From assembly GCA_049323455.1 (NCBI GenBank), contig JBMONF010000034.1:202873-266872 (forward strand): DNA of 64,000 nt. Reading direction: 5' to 3'. The stretch is from Hypericibacter sp049323455 (GTDB lineage Bacteria; Pseudomonadota; Alphaproteobacteria; Dongiales; Dongiaceae). Positions 35,955 through 44,859 of the stretch are shown one piece after another. The position numbers and the translations under genes are program-made. The notes beneath the pieces are model-generated. The model searched no databases, was not told the origin of the DNA, and saw only the letters and a list, made by a program, of their open reading frames with translations. Numbering within the stretch: the first letter of the stretch is position 1; each line of letters begins with the position of its first letter.

Positions 35955-37733
35955 CTACTTCTTCAGAGGCAGGGCCAGCCGGATGTGCAGCTCGCGGAGC
36001 CGCGCTTCGGGAACCTCGGCCGGCGCCTGCATCAGCAGATCCTCGGCCTTCTGATTCAAGGGGAAGGCAATCACTTCGCGGATGTTCTTCTCGTCCGCCA
36101 GCAACATCACGATGCGGTCGATGCCGGGAGCCGAGCCGCCATGCGGGGGTGCCCCGAACTTGAGCGCGTTCAGCATGCCGCCGAAACGCCGCTCGACCTC
36201 CTCGGGCCCGTAGCCGGCGATCGAGAAGGCCTTGTACATGATCTCGGGCAGGTGATTGCGGATGGCGCCCGAGGAGAGCTCCACGCCGTTGCAGACGATG
36301 TCGTACTGGTAGGCCTTGATCTCGAGCGGATCCTTGGTCTCGAGCGCCTCGAGCCCTCCCTGCGGCATCGAGAACGGGTTGTGGCTGAACTCGATCTGGC
36401 CCGTCTCCTCGTTGCGTTCGTACATCGGGAAATCGACGATCCAGCAGAACTCGAAGCGGTCCTTGGCGATCAGGCCCAGCTCCTCGCCGAGCTTGGTGCG
36501 CACGGCGCCGGCGAATTTCTCGGCCACGGCCTTCTTATCGCAGGCGAAGAAGACGGCATCGCCCGCCTTGGCGCCGGCGGCGGCCTTGATCTGCGCCACG
36601 CGCGCCTCGTCCAGGTTCTTGGCGATCGGCCCCTTGGCGCCGTCGGCCGCATAGACGATGTAGCCGAGGCCGCCGGCACCCTGCTCGCGCGCCCATTCGT
36701 TGAGCTTGTCGAAGAAGCTGCGGGGCCTGTCAGCAGCACCCGGGGCCGGGATCGCCCGCACGATGGAACCGGCCGCGACCGCCCTGGCGAAGATGCCGAA
36801 TCCCGAATCGCGGAAGGCCTCGGTCACGTCGGCGACGAGGATGGGGTTGCGCAGATCCGGCTTGTCGGAGCCGTATTTCAGCATCGCCTCCTCGAAGGCG
36901 ATGCGCGGGAAAGGCCGGCCGCTCACCTTGCGGCCCTCGGCGAACTCCTCGAACACGCCGTGCAGCACCGGCTCGACGGCGGTGAACACGTCCTCCTGCG
37001 TCACGAAGCTCATCTCGAAATCGAGCTGGTAGAACTCGCCCGGGCTGCGGTCGGCGCGGCTGTCCTCGTCGCGGAAGCAGGGCGCGATCTGGAAGTAGCG
37101 GTCGAAGCCCGCGATCATCAGGAGCTGCTTGAACTGCTGGGGTGCTTGCGGCAGCGCGTAGAACTTGCCGGGGTGGAGGCGGCTCGGCACCAGGAAGTCG
37201 CGTGCGCCCTCGGGGCTCGACGAGGTCAGGATCGGCGTCTGGAACTCGGTGAAGCCCTGCTCGATCATGCGCCGGCGGATCGAGGCGATCACCCGCGAGC
37301 GCAGCATGATGTTGGCGTGAACCCGCTCGCGCCTGAGATCGAGGAAACGGTAACGCAGGCGGATGTCCTCGCCCGCGTCCTCGTCGCTGTTGACCTGGAG
37401 CGGCAGCATCTCGGCCGCAGCCAGGAGCGCGAAGTCCTTGATCTGCACCTCGATCTCGCCGGTGGCGAGCTTGGGGTTGACGGTCTCGGGGCTGCGCTTG
37501 ACCACCTTGCCGTCGATCCGCACCACGCTCTCGAGGCGGTTGGCCTCGATCGCGGCGAAGATCGGGCTCGAGGTGTCGATCACGCATTGCGTGATGCCGT
37601 AATGGTCGCGCAAATCGAGGAACAGCAGGTTGCCGTGGTCGCGCTTGCGGTGGATCCAGCCCGAGAGCCGCACCTCCTGGCCGGCATCGGCAAGGCGCAG
37701 CGCGCCGCAATTGTGCGAACGGTAGGCATGCAT
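35955..37733 (-). CDS. aspS: Aspartyl-tRNA synthetase
   Basis: 592 residues, the long bacterial type with OB-fold anticodon domain (LSGWIHRKRDHGNLLFLDLRD), class II motif 2 (FRDEDSRADRSPGEFYQLD), the bacterial GAD insertion (about 290-410) and motif 3 (GIDRIVMLL). Because a full GatCAB is encoded 26 kb away, this could be the non-discriminating form that also charges tRNA(Asn); the sequence alone does not settle this. Start is the ATG of MHAYRSHNCG, which is the family N terminus. Divergent from rnd. Confidence 0.96.
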   Translation of the reverse strand: MHAYRSHNCGALRLADAGQEVRLSGWIHRKRDHGNLLFLDLRDHYGITQCVIDTSSPIFAAIEANRLESVVRIDGKVVKRSPETVNPKLATGEIEVQIKDFALLAAAEMLPLQVNSDEDAGEDIRLRYRFLDLRRERVHANIMLRSRVIASIRRRMIEQGFTEFQTPILTSSSPEGARDFLVPSRLHPGKFYALPQAPQQFKQLLMIAGFDRYFQIAPCFRDEDSRADRSPGEFYQLDFEMSFVTQEDVFTAVEPVLHGVFEEFAEGRKVSGRPFPRIAFEEAMLKYGSDKPDLRNPILVADVTEAFRDSGFGIFARAVAAGSIVRAIPAPGAADRPRSFFDKLNEWAREQGAGGLGYIVYAADGAKGPIAKNLDEARVAQIKAAAGAKAGDAVFFACDKKAVAEKFAGAVRTKLGEELGLIAKDRFEFCWIVDFPMYERNEETGQIEFSHNPFSMPQGGLEALETKDPLEIKAYQYDIVCNGVELSSGAIRNHLPEIMYKAFSIAGYGPEEVERRFGGMLNALKFGAPPHGGSAPGIDRIVMLLADEKNIREVIAFPLNQKAEDLLMQAPAEVPEARLRELHIRLALPLKK

Positions 37734-38022
37734 GGCGGATCGGGGCTCCCCTTTCCAGGGTCTTGGGGCAGGCTTTTTGGGCCGGCGCAAGAGGCAGGAA
37801 AGCCGCCGCCTTGTCAAGCGCCCGGGGCCCCCGGACGGGGGCGGGATCAAGGGGCCTGCGGCCAGTTCCGTCGGTAGCCCCCCGCTTCGGCCTGGGGCCT
37901 GCCGGCATTGCGGCCGGCCCGCTCGGCACCGCCGCAATCGGAAGCTGTCGCGCTGGTTCGGCGTCGGAGTCGGCCTCCCTGGCTTTCTCGATCGCCGGAA
38001 TCCGTGTATAGCAGAGGCGCCG

Positions 38023-39186
38023 ATGCTTCTCATTGCCGACACCGCCGCTCTCGCCCAGTTCGTGGACCGCCAGCGCGCCGCCGCCTACATCGCGGTCGAC
38101 ACCGAGTTCATGCGCGATCGCACCTACTGGCCCGTGCTCTGCCTGGTGCAAATCGCGGGCCCCGATGAAGCGGCCGTCATCGACGCGCTTGCCCCCGGCA
38201 TCGACCTGGCCCCCCTGTTCTCGCTGCTGGCAGACCCCAAGGTCCTCAAGGTATTTCATGCCGCGCGGCAGGATATCGAGATCTTCTTCCACCTGACCGG
38301 GAAAATCCCCGCGCCCATCGTGGACACGCAGGTGGCGGCGATGGTGTGCGGCTTCGGCGATGCGGTGTCCTACGAAAACCTTGCCGGCAAGCTGGCCGGC
38401 GCCCGCATCGACAAGTCCTCGCGCTTCACCGACTGGTCGCACCGGCCCCTGACCGAGCGCCAGCTCCATTACGCGCTCAGCGACGTCACGCATTTGAGGC
38501 CCACCTACGAGAAGCTGCAGCGGCGCATGGAGAAGAGCGGGCGCACCGATTGGGTCGCCGAGGAAATGGCGATCCTGACCGATCCCGCCACCTATCGGCT
38601 CGAGCCGCGCGAGGCTTGGCTTAGGCTCAAGCCGCGCTCCGACAAGCCGCGCTTTCTGGCGGTCTTGCGCGAGGTGGCCGCCTGGCGCGAGGAGGAGGCG
38701 CAGCGCCGCGACCAGCCGAGAAGCCGCATCGCCAAGGACGAGACCCTGACCGAAATCGCCGCGCACGGACCTACCACGGCCGAGGAGCTCGCTCGCTGCC
38801 GCGGCCTTTCCAAGGGCTTCGCCGAGAGCCGCCAGGGCCAAACCCTGCTCCTCGCCGTCAAGCGTGGGCTGACGCTGAGCGAGGCCGAGTGCCCCGCGCC
38901 GCCGCCCCGCCCGGAGACGGCACCCGGCATCGGGCCGCTGGTAGATCTCTTGCGCGTCCTGCTCAAGATGCGCTGCGAGACTTATCAGGTGGCGCAGAAG
39001 CTGGTGGCCTCGGCCAGCGACCTCGAGCGCATCGCCGCCGACGATCGCGCGCCGGTGCCGGCGCTTTCGGGCTGGCGGCGCGAACTGTTCGGCGCCGATG
39101 CCCTGGCGCTCAAGCATGGCCGCCTGGCGCTGACGGCCGCCGGCAAGGAGGTGAAGATCGTAACCTTGCCGCAGGCGGCGCAATAG
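38023..39186 (+). CDS. rnd: Ribonuclease D
   Basis: 387 residues. DEDD exonuclease core with D26 and E28 in AVDTEFMRD, the HAARQDIE motif and YALSDVTHLRP, followed by HRDC-type helical domains (about 215-290 and 310-380). RNase D trims tRNA 3' ends. It is divergent from aspS, the usual alphaproteobacterial neighbour, and followed by the M23 peptidase gene 31 bp on. Confidence 0.94.
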   Translation: MLLIADTAALAQFVDRQRAAAYIAVDTEFMRDRTYWPVLCLVQIAGPDEAAVIDALAPGIDLAPLFSLLADPKVLKVFHAARQDIEIFFHLTGKIPAPIVDTQVAAMVCGFGDAVSYENLAGKLAGARIDKSSRFTDWSHRPLTERQLHYALSDVTHLRPTYEKLQRRMEKSGRTDWVAEEMAILTDPATYRLEPREAWLRLKPRSDKPRFLAVLREVAAWREEEAQRRDQPRSRIAKDETLTEIAAHGPTTAEELARCRGLSKGFAESRQGQTLLLAVKRGLTLSEAECPAPPPRPETAPGIGPLVDLLRVLLKMRCETYQVAQKLVASASDLERIAADDRAPVPALSGWRRELFGADALALKHGRLALTAAGKEVKIVTLPQAAQ

Positions 39187-39217
39187 AGACGAGTTGAGAC
39201 CATCGGAGCCCGCCGCG

Positions 39218-40279
39218 ATGCCGCCCACCTCCGCCTTACCGCCGCGTGCTCGACCGTTCCTGCGCCTGACGGCCGTTGCCGGCATGCTCCTCGCGCTTCT
39301 GGCCGCCTTGCCGGCCGGCGCTGCCCCGCCCGAGGGCGCGCCCACCTTCGAGCTTCCCCTCGCCTGCAGGATCAATGTCGATTGCGCCGTGCAGAAATAT
39401 TTCGATCACGACCCGGGTCCCGGGGCGAAGGACTACATGTGCGGCGACCTGGTGAACGACAAGCACACCGGCATCGACATCCGCGTGCCCAGCTACGTCG
39501 ATATGCGCCGCGGCGTGGCCGTGCTGGCGGCGGCACCCGGCGTGGTGTGGCGCACCCGCGACGGTGTCGAGGACATCAATGTGCGCGAGGTCGGCAAGGA
39601 AGTCGTCGACGAGTACGGCCTCGGCAATGTGGTCGTGATCGACCATGGCAATGGCTGGCGCAGCTTTTACGGCCACATGCGCAAGGGCAGTGTGGCGGTC
39701 AAGGAAGGCGATCGTGTGGAGGCCGGTCAGCAGGTGGGGCTGGTCGGCCTCTCGGGCCTGACCGAGTTTCCGCATGTCCACTTCATGGTGATGCGCGGCA
39801 AGACGCCGATCGATCCTTTTACCGGCACCGCGGCGGCCGATCCGACCGCCTGCGGCGACATTTCGCACGCGTTGTGGAGCCCCAAGGCGCTGGCCGAACT
39901 CGTCTATACGCCGACCGGGCCGCTGATCGCCGGCTTCTCGACCGACAAGCCCGAGGCCGAGACCGCCCGCAATGGCGGTTATAGCGCGAACCCGCTCCCC
40001 GCTTCCGCCGCCACGCTCTTCTTCTGGGCCGAATATTTCGGCCTGCAGCAGGGCGATCGGCAGATCTTCCGCATCCTCGGGCCCGACGGCGCGGTCCTGG
40101 TCGACTATGACCGGCCGGCGCAAGCGCGCAAGATCCTGATGTTCCGCTATGTCGGGACGCGCGCGCCGGCGGGCGGGTTCAAGCCGGGCCTCTATCGCGC
40201 CGAATTCAAGCTGATGCGGGGATCAGGCGGCGCCGCGCAGACCGTCATCGATCTGTCGCGCCAGGTCGAGCTGCGCTGA
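39218..40279 (+). CDS. Exported M23-family (LytM) peptidase
   Basis: 353 residues. A signal peptide (hydrophobic LTAVAGMLLALLAALPAGAA) precedes a LytM domain of about 140 residues with intact metal ligands: H..D in KHTGIDI and HxH in FPHVHFMV. The 140-residue C-terminal part is beta-rich with no recognised domain. LytM enzymes cut peptidoglycan peptide cross-links or regulate amidases. An in-frame TTG eight codons upstream is possible; the ATG gives a better signal peptide. Convergent with ppx, only 4 bp apart. Confidence 0.85.
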   Translation: MPPTSALPPRARPFLRLTAVAGMLLALLAALPAGAAPPEGAPTFELPLACRINVDCAVQKYFDHDPGPGAKDYMCGDLVNDKHTGIDIRVPSYVDMRRGVAVLAAAPGVVWRTRDGVEDINVREVGKEVVDEYGLGNVVVIDHGNGWRSFYGHMRKGSVAVKEGDRVEAGQQVGLVGLSGLTEFPHVHFMVMRGKTPIDPFTGTAAADPTACGDISHALWSPKALAELVYTPTGPLIAGFSTDKPEAETARNGGYSANPLPASAATLFFWAEYFGLQQGDRQIFRILGPDGAVLVDYDRPAQARKILMFRYVGTRAPAGGFKPGLYRAEFKLMRGSGGAAQTVIDLSRQVELR

Positions 40280-40283
40280 CCGG

Positions 40284-41798
40284 TCAGCCGGCAACGCGCC
40301 GGCCCGGCAATACCGCGGTGCCGATCGGTAGATCGAGGGCGCGGCCCAGCGCCTCCAGGCGGCGCTGCACCGCCTCGCCGAACATCGCCTCTTCGCCCTT
40401 GGGCAGATGCAGCGTCAGGCGCGAGCTCGTGCGCGCCAATGCGGTGCGTTCGAGCCAGGTCGCCGGGCCGGCGGAAAGCGAATAGGCGAGCCTCAAACCC
40501 AGCCCCAGCAGGTTGGCATCGCGCCGGGCCGGCTCGTCGAGGAGCCGCAGCATCGGCTCCATCACCGCCAGATCCGGCTCCGCGCCGTAGCGCAGCGCGA
40601 TCGCGACGGCGGCGAAAACGCGTTCGCGATGATCGATCCCCGCGATCGGCAGCCTCAGCACGCGCATGAAGGCCTGCTCGGCGCGATAGTCCGGATGCTC
40701 GCGCCAGCCGATGTCGGACATCTCGCAGATCGCGAGCCTGAGCCGCGTCTGGGCCGCCGTCTCGTCCGGGAACAGCGGCGCCAGCCACGCCTTGAGCTTC
40801 TGCCCCTGCGCCCCGAAGCGGCCTTCGAGCACGGCCAGCTCGCGCGCGACCTCGATCAGCGGATCCTTGCGCTGCTCGGCCGGCGGCAGGCGGCTGAAGA
40901 TCAGCCCCTCGCGCAGGCCGTAGGCCGAGAACAGGACGCGCTCGGGCCGCACCAGCCGCAGCACGCGCTCCAGCACGAGGGCCGCCAACGGGAGGCTGTC
41001 CAAGCGCCGGCGCGGCACGCCGCGGATGCTGGCGAGCGAACGGCGCCCGAGCCGGCCGATGACGCGGGCCATCTCCTCGGCGGCGCGCCGGTCGATGGTA
41101 TAGGCATGAATGACATGGAGCGGATAACGGACCTGATCCATATGGATGCGGGCGAGCGTGCGCCAGGCGCCGCCCACCGGGTAGAAGTCGCCGCCCTTGA
41201 TCTCGGTGAGCCAGTCGAGCCTCTCGAGATGCTGGTCGATCGCCTTGCGCGCCCGGTCGCGGTCGCCATCCGCCAGATCCATCAGCCGCAGCGGGCCGAT
41301 CGGCAGCGTGACATGGCGCCCCGGCTCGCCGCGGGTGAGCCGCACCAGCTCCAGGCTGCCGCCGCCGAGATCGCCCATGATGCCGCTCGCCCCCGGCATG
41401 CCCGAGGCAACGCCGAGGGCGGAGAGCCGCGCCTCCTCCTCGCCCGACAGCACGCGGATCTTGCAGCGACAGCGCCGCTCCGCTTCGCGCACGAACTGGG
41501 CGCCGTTCTCGGCATCGCGCACGGCCGCCGTCGCCACCATGTCGAGCGCGTCGACGCCCATCGCCTCGGCCAAGCGCACGAAGCGTTCGAGGTTGGCGAT
41601 CGCCATTTCCACGCCGTTCTTGTTGAGCTCGCCCGAGGATTCGAGCCCCCGGCCGAGCCCGCACAGCACCTTCTCGTTGAACAGCGGCCAAGGCGCGCGA
41701 GAGAGGCGGTCGAACACCACCAGTCGAATGGAGTTGGAGCCGATATCGACGACGCCGATCCGAGAGGCGCGTGCCTTGCCGGCTCCCCCTTCCGCCAT
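40284..41798 (-). CDS. ppx: Exopolyphosphatase (Ppx/GppA family)
   Basis: 504 residues of the ASKHA-fold Ppx/GppA family: VVDIGSNSIRLVV phosphate loop (16-28), TAAVRDAENG with the catalytic-type Glu (90-99), GDLGGGSLEL second phosphate loop (142-151), then an HD-like helical C-terminal half. It releases phosphate from polyphosphate ends and/or hydrolyses pppGpp. It begins 8 bp after ppk on the same strand; synthesis and degradation enzymes are thus coexpressed. ATG start; a GTG four codons upstream is also in frame. Confidence 0.93.
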   Translation of the reverse strand: MAEGGAGKARASRIGVVDIGSNSIRLVVFDRLSRAPWPLFNEKVLCGLGRGLESSGELNKNGVEMAIANLERFVRLAEAMGVDALDMVATAAVRDAENGAQFVREAERRCRCKIRVLSGEEEARLSALGVASGMPGASGIMGDLGGGSLELVRLTRGEPGRHVTLPIGPLRLMDLADGDRDRARKAIDQHLERLDWLTEIKGGDFYPVGGAWRTLARIHMDQVRYPLHVIHAYTIDRRAAEEMARVIGRLGRRSLASIRGVPRRRLDSLPLAALVLERVLRLVRPERVLFSAYGLREGLIFSRLPPAEQRKDPLIEVARELAVLEGRFGAQGQKLKAWLAPLFPDETAAQTRLRLAICEMSDIGWREHPDYRAEQAFMRVLRLPIAGIDHRERVFAAVAIALRYGAEPDLAVMEPMLRLLDEPARRDANLLGLGLRLAYSLSAGPATWLERTALARTSSRLTLHLPKGEEAMFGEAVQRRLEALGRALDLPIGTAVLPGRRVAG

Positions 41799-41806
41799 GC
41801 CGCCCG

Positions 41807-43954
41807 TCACGCCTTCTTCAACTCGAGCGCCGGCGCGGCCTTGCGGCTCTTCTTGAGCGCGCTGCCGCGGCCCGACAAGCTCGGGTTGGTCATGAAATAG
41901 GTGTGGCAGCTGAAGGCGTCGGGACCGGCCGGCACGCGCGTGTAATGGGCGTCGGGGCCCAGCACCCAGCTCTGCGCCTCGTCCTTGAGGTTGGCGACCA
42001 TGATCTGGTCGAGAACCTGCTGATGCACGGTCGGGTTCTCGATCGGCACCAGGGCTTCGAGCCGCCAGTCGAGATTGCGCGGCATCCAGTCCGCGGACGA
42101 GACGAACACCTTGGCACTGCGCGAGGGCAGCCTGGTGCCGTTGCCGAAGCACGCGATACGCGAATGCTCGAGAAAGCGGCCGACGATGCTCTTGACCTGG
42201 ATGTTCTCGGAAAGGCCTGGCACGCCGGGCCTCAGGCAGCAGATGCCGCGCACCACCAGGCGGATCTGCACGCCGGCCTGCGAGGCGCGGTAAAGCGCGT
42301 CGATCAGACCAGGATCGACCAGTGCGTTCATCTTGGCCCAGATGCTGCCGGGCCGCCCGGCCCTCACATGCTCGATCTCGTCCTCGATCAGACGCATCAG
42401 CGTCGAGCGCAAGGTGATGGGCGCGATGGCGATCTTCTCGAGCTTCTCGGGCCTGGCATAGCCGGTCATATAGTTGAAGGTGCGCGCGGCATCGTGGCAG
42501 AGCGCGGGATCGCAGGTGAAGAAGCTGAGATCGGTATAGATCTTGGCCGTGATCGGATGATAGTTGCCGGTGCCGAAATGCACATAGCCCCTGAGGCTCG
42601 TTCCTTCGCGCCGAACCACCATCGAAATCTTGGCATGGGTCTTGAGCTGGATGAAGCCGAACACGACCTGGACGCCGGCGCGCTCGAGGTCCCGCGCCCA
42701 GCGGATGTTGGCCTCCTCGTCGAAACGGGCCTTGAGCTCGACCAGCGCCGTGACGGATTTGCCGGCATCGGCGGCCTCGATCAGGGCTTTGACGATCGGC
42801 GAATCTTCCGAGGTGCGGTAGAGTGTCTGCTTGATGGCGACGACGTGCGGATCGCGCGCCGCCTGGCGCAGGAACTGCACCACCACGTCGAAGCTCTCGT
42901 AAGGATGATGGACGATGATGTCCTTCTGCCGGATCGCCGCGAAGCAGTCGCCGCCCATGTCGCGGATGCGCTCGGGGAAACGGGCGTGATAGGGCGGGAA
43001 TTTGAGATCGGGCCGATCGTCGACGATGAGCTTCGAGGTCGCGGCCAGCCCGAGAATACCGTCGAGCACGAACACATCGCTGGGCGACACGCCGAGCTCG
43101 CTGATCACGAAGGCGCGCAATTCCTCCGGCATGGCGGCGTTGACCTTGAGGCGGATGACATTGCCGCGCCGCCGGCGCTTGAGCGCGCTCTCGAACAGGC
43201 GCACCAGGTCCTCGGCCTCCTCCTCGATCTCCATCTCGCTGTCGCGGATCATGCGGAAATAGCCGAGGCCGGCGACGCGAAAACCCGGGAACAGCCGGTC
43301 GAGATAGAGGCCGACCAGCTCCTCGAGCGGCAGGAAGCGGATGGCGGTCCCGGGCAGCCGGACGAAGCGCGGTAGCTGCTCGGGCAGCGGCAGCAGGGCG
43401 CGCAACGACACGCCCGCCGCCTCGCCCACCAGCTCCAGCACCAGCGCGAAGCCCAGGTTGGGGATGAAGGGGAACGGGTGCGCCGGATCGATCGCCATCG
43501 GCGTCAGCACCGGGAAGATCTGGTCGAGGAAGAAGGCGTCGAGCCACGGCCGCTCCTCGGGCGCCAGCTCCGAAGCGTCGATCACGGCGATGCCGGCCTG
43601 GCGCATCTCCTCGCGCAGGGCCCGCCAGCAGGCCTGCTGGTTGCGCATCAGCTCGCCCGAGCGCTGGTTGATGGCGACGAGCTGCTGGGCGGGCGTCAAG
43701 CCGTCCTGGCTCGGGGTTGCGACCCCCGCCGCCACCTGGCCTTTCAGCCCGGCCACCCGCACCATGTAGAACTCGTCCAGATTGTTGGCCGAGATCGACA
43801 GGAAGCGCAACCGCTCCAGCAGCGGATGGCGCCGGTTCTGCGCCTCCTCGAGCACGCGTTCGTTGAAGGCGAGCCAGGACAGCTCGCGATTGATGAAGCG
43901 CGCTTCGGAATTCGGCGTGATCACGCCGCGGTCGGCCAACGGATAGTCGTCCAC
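41807..43954 (-). CDS. ppk: Polyphosphate kinase 1
   Basis: 715 residues in the full N/H/C1/C2 domain arrangement. It opens RFINRELSWLAFNERVLEEA, the N-domain hallmark. The phosphorylated His lies in QLKTHAKISMV and the second essential His in GRFLEHSRI. Ppk1 makes long-chain polyphosphate from ATP. The start codon is GTG, confirmed by the match of the following residues to the family N terminus. First gene of ppk-ppx. Confidence 0.95.
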   Translation of the reverse strand: MDDYPLADRGVITPNSEARFINRELSWLAFNERVLEEAQNRRHPLLERLRFLSISANNLDEFYMVRVAGLKGQVAAGVATPSQDGLTPAQQLVAINQRSGELMRNQQACWRALREEMRQAGIAVIDASELAPEERPWLDAFFLDQIFPVLTPMAIDPAHPFPFIPNLGFALVLELVGEAAGVSLRALLPLPEQLPRFVRLPGTAIRFLPLEELVGLYLDRLFPGFRVAGLGYFRMIRDSEMEIEEEAEDLVRLFESALKRRRRGNVIRLKVNAAMPEELRAFVISELGVSPSDVFVLDGILGLAATSKLIVDDRPDLKFPPYHARFPERIRDMGGDCFAAIRQKDIIVHHPYESFDVVVQFLRQAARDPHVVAIKQTLYRTSEDSPIVKALIEAADAGKSVTALVELKARFDEEANIRWARDLERAGVQVVFGFIQLKTHAKISMVVRREGTSLRGYVHFGTGNYHPITAKIYTDLSFFTCDPALCHDAARTFNYMTGYARPEKLEKIAIAPITLRSTLMRLIEDEIEHVRAGRPGSIWAKMNALVDPGLIDALYRASQAGVQIRLVVRGICCLRPGVPGLSENIQVKSIVGRFLEHSRIACFGNGTRLPSRSAKVFVSSADWMPRNLDWRLEALVPIENPTVHQQVLDQIMVANLKDEAQSWVLGPDAHYTRVPAGPDAFSCHTYFMTNPSLSGRGSALKKSRKAAPALELKKA

Positions 43955-44161
43955 GGTCTGTTCTGCCTCGGAAGATGCCGCCCGGGATCGGTCGCGCGCC
44001 TGCGCACCCGCGCGGACGCCCGATGCGGATTTTGTCCGATCTTATCCGCCCTTCATGAAAATGTCATGACAACGAGGCATCTTGTCCGGGCGCAATCCGC
44101 AGCTAGATTCAAGGGGATAACCGCGATGGCCAGGGCCACCGGGCGGTCTCGCAGGGGCGCG

Positions 44162-44677
44162 ATGAAGCGGCTCTATCTCCTTCGCCACACCAAGTCGAGC
44201 TGGCGCGACGAGGACCTGCCGGATCATGACCGCCCTTTGGCACCCCGCGGGCGGCGGGCGGCGCCGGCCATCGGCGTCTATTTGCGCGATCATGATGTGG
44301 CGCTCGATCTGGTGCTCGCCTCCTCCTCGAGGCGCACGCGCGAGACCTGGGAACTGATCAGCCTCATGCTGGGCAAGCCGCCGCCGGTGTCGTACGAGGA
44401 CAAGCTCTATCTGGCGAGCGCCGAGGAATTGATCGCGCGCCTCAAGAAGGTCGCGGCCAGCGAAACCACGGTGCTGGTGGTGGGCCACAATCCCGGGCTG
44501 CAGGAACTGGCCAACCAGCTTTATGGCGGCGGAGATTCGAGCGCCTTCGCCCGGCTCAAGACCAAGTTCCCGACCGGCGGGCTCGCCCTCTACGAGTTCG
44601 ATATCGAGCGCTGGTCCGAGTTGGCGCCGGGAACGGGCAAGCTGATCGACTTCGTCGTGCCACGCGATCTGATCTGA
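44162..44677 (+). CDS. SixA-like histidine phosphatase
   Basis: 171 residues of the phosphoglycerate-mutase/histidine-phosphatase fold. Catalytic RHT (8-10) in LYLLRHTKSSW, Arg in SSSRRTRETW and the second His in VVGHNPGLQE. SixA dephosphorylates His in phosphotransfer proteins; this broad branch also includes small phosphomonoesterases. The start that puts the RH motif at residue 8 is chosen; an ATG 12 codons upstream exists. Divergent from ppk and convergent with the CYTH-CHAD gene. Confidence 0.82.
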   Translation: MKRLYLLRHTKSSWRDEDLPDHDRPLAPRGRRAAPAIGVYLRDHDVALDLVLASSSRRTRETWELISLMLGKPPPVSYEDKLYLASAEELIARLKKVAASETTVLVVGHNPGLQELANQLYGGGDSSAFARLKTKFPTGGLALYEFDIERWSELAPGTGKLIDFVVPRDLI

Positions 44678-44760
44678 GATTCCGGCAGCTGATCGCCCCG
44701 GCTCCGCCGTTCGCGCCGTTGGAGCCAATTTCGCTCAGATGGAGCCACTTCTCTTCTTCT

Positions 44761-44823
44761 GGTCACCCCCGGGCTTGACCCGGGGGTCCATAGACGGATT
44801 GCCGGGTCAAGCCCGGCAATGAC
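44761..44823. repeat. Dispersed repeat with two perfect hairpins between convergent genes
   Basis: ACCCCCGGG-CTTGA-CCCGGGGGT followed by ATTGCCGGG-TCAAG-CCCGGCAAT, each a perfect 9-bp stem with 5-base loop. The arrangement could end transcription from both sixA and the CYTH-CHAD gene. Confidence 0.65.
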
Positions 44824-44859
44824 GAAAGAAGGTACGGTTCCACCTCGCCCGAATCCGTT

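Noticed and set aside
36730..39375. 881-codon minus-strand open frame spanning part of aspS and rnd
   Set aside because: Low-complexity Arg/Ala/Gly translation in the wrong frame of aspS and antisense to rnd; no family resemblance.
40284..43547. A single 1087-codon frame apparently fusing ppx to an upstream region
   Set aside because: The upstream part is an out-of-frame reading of ppk. The genuine ppx begins at 41798 directly after the ppk stop, so this is not a fusion protein.
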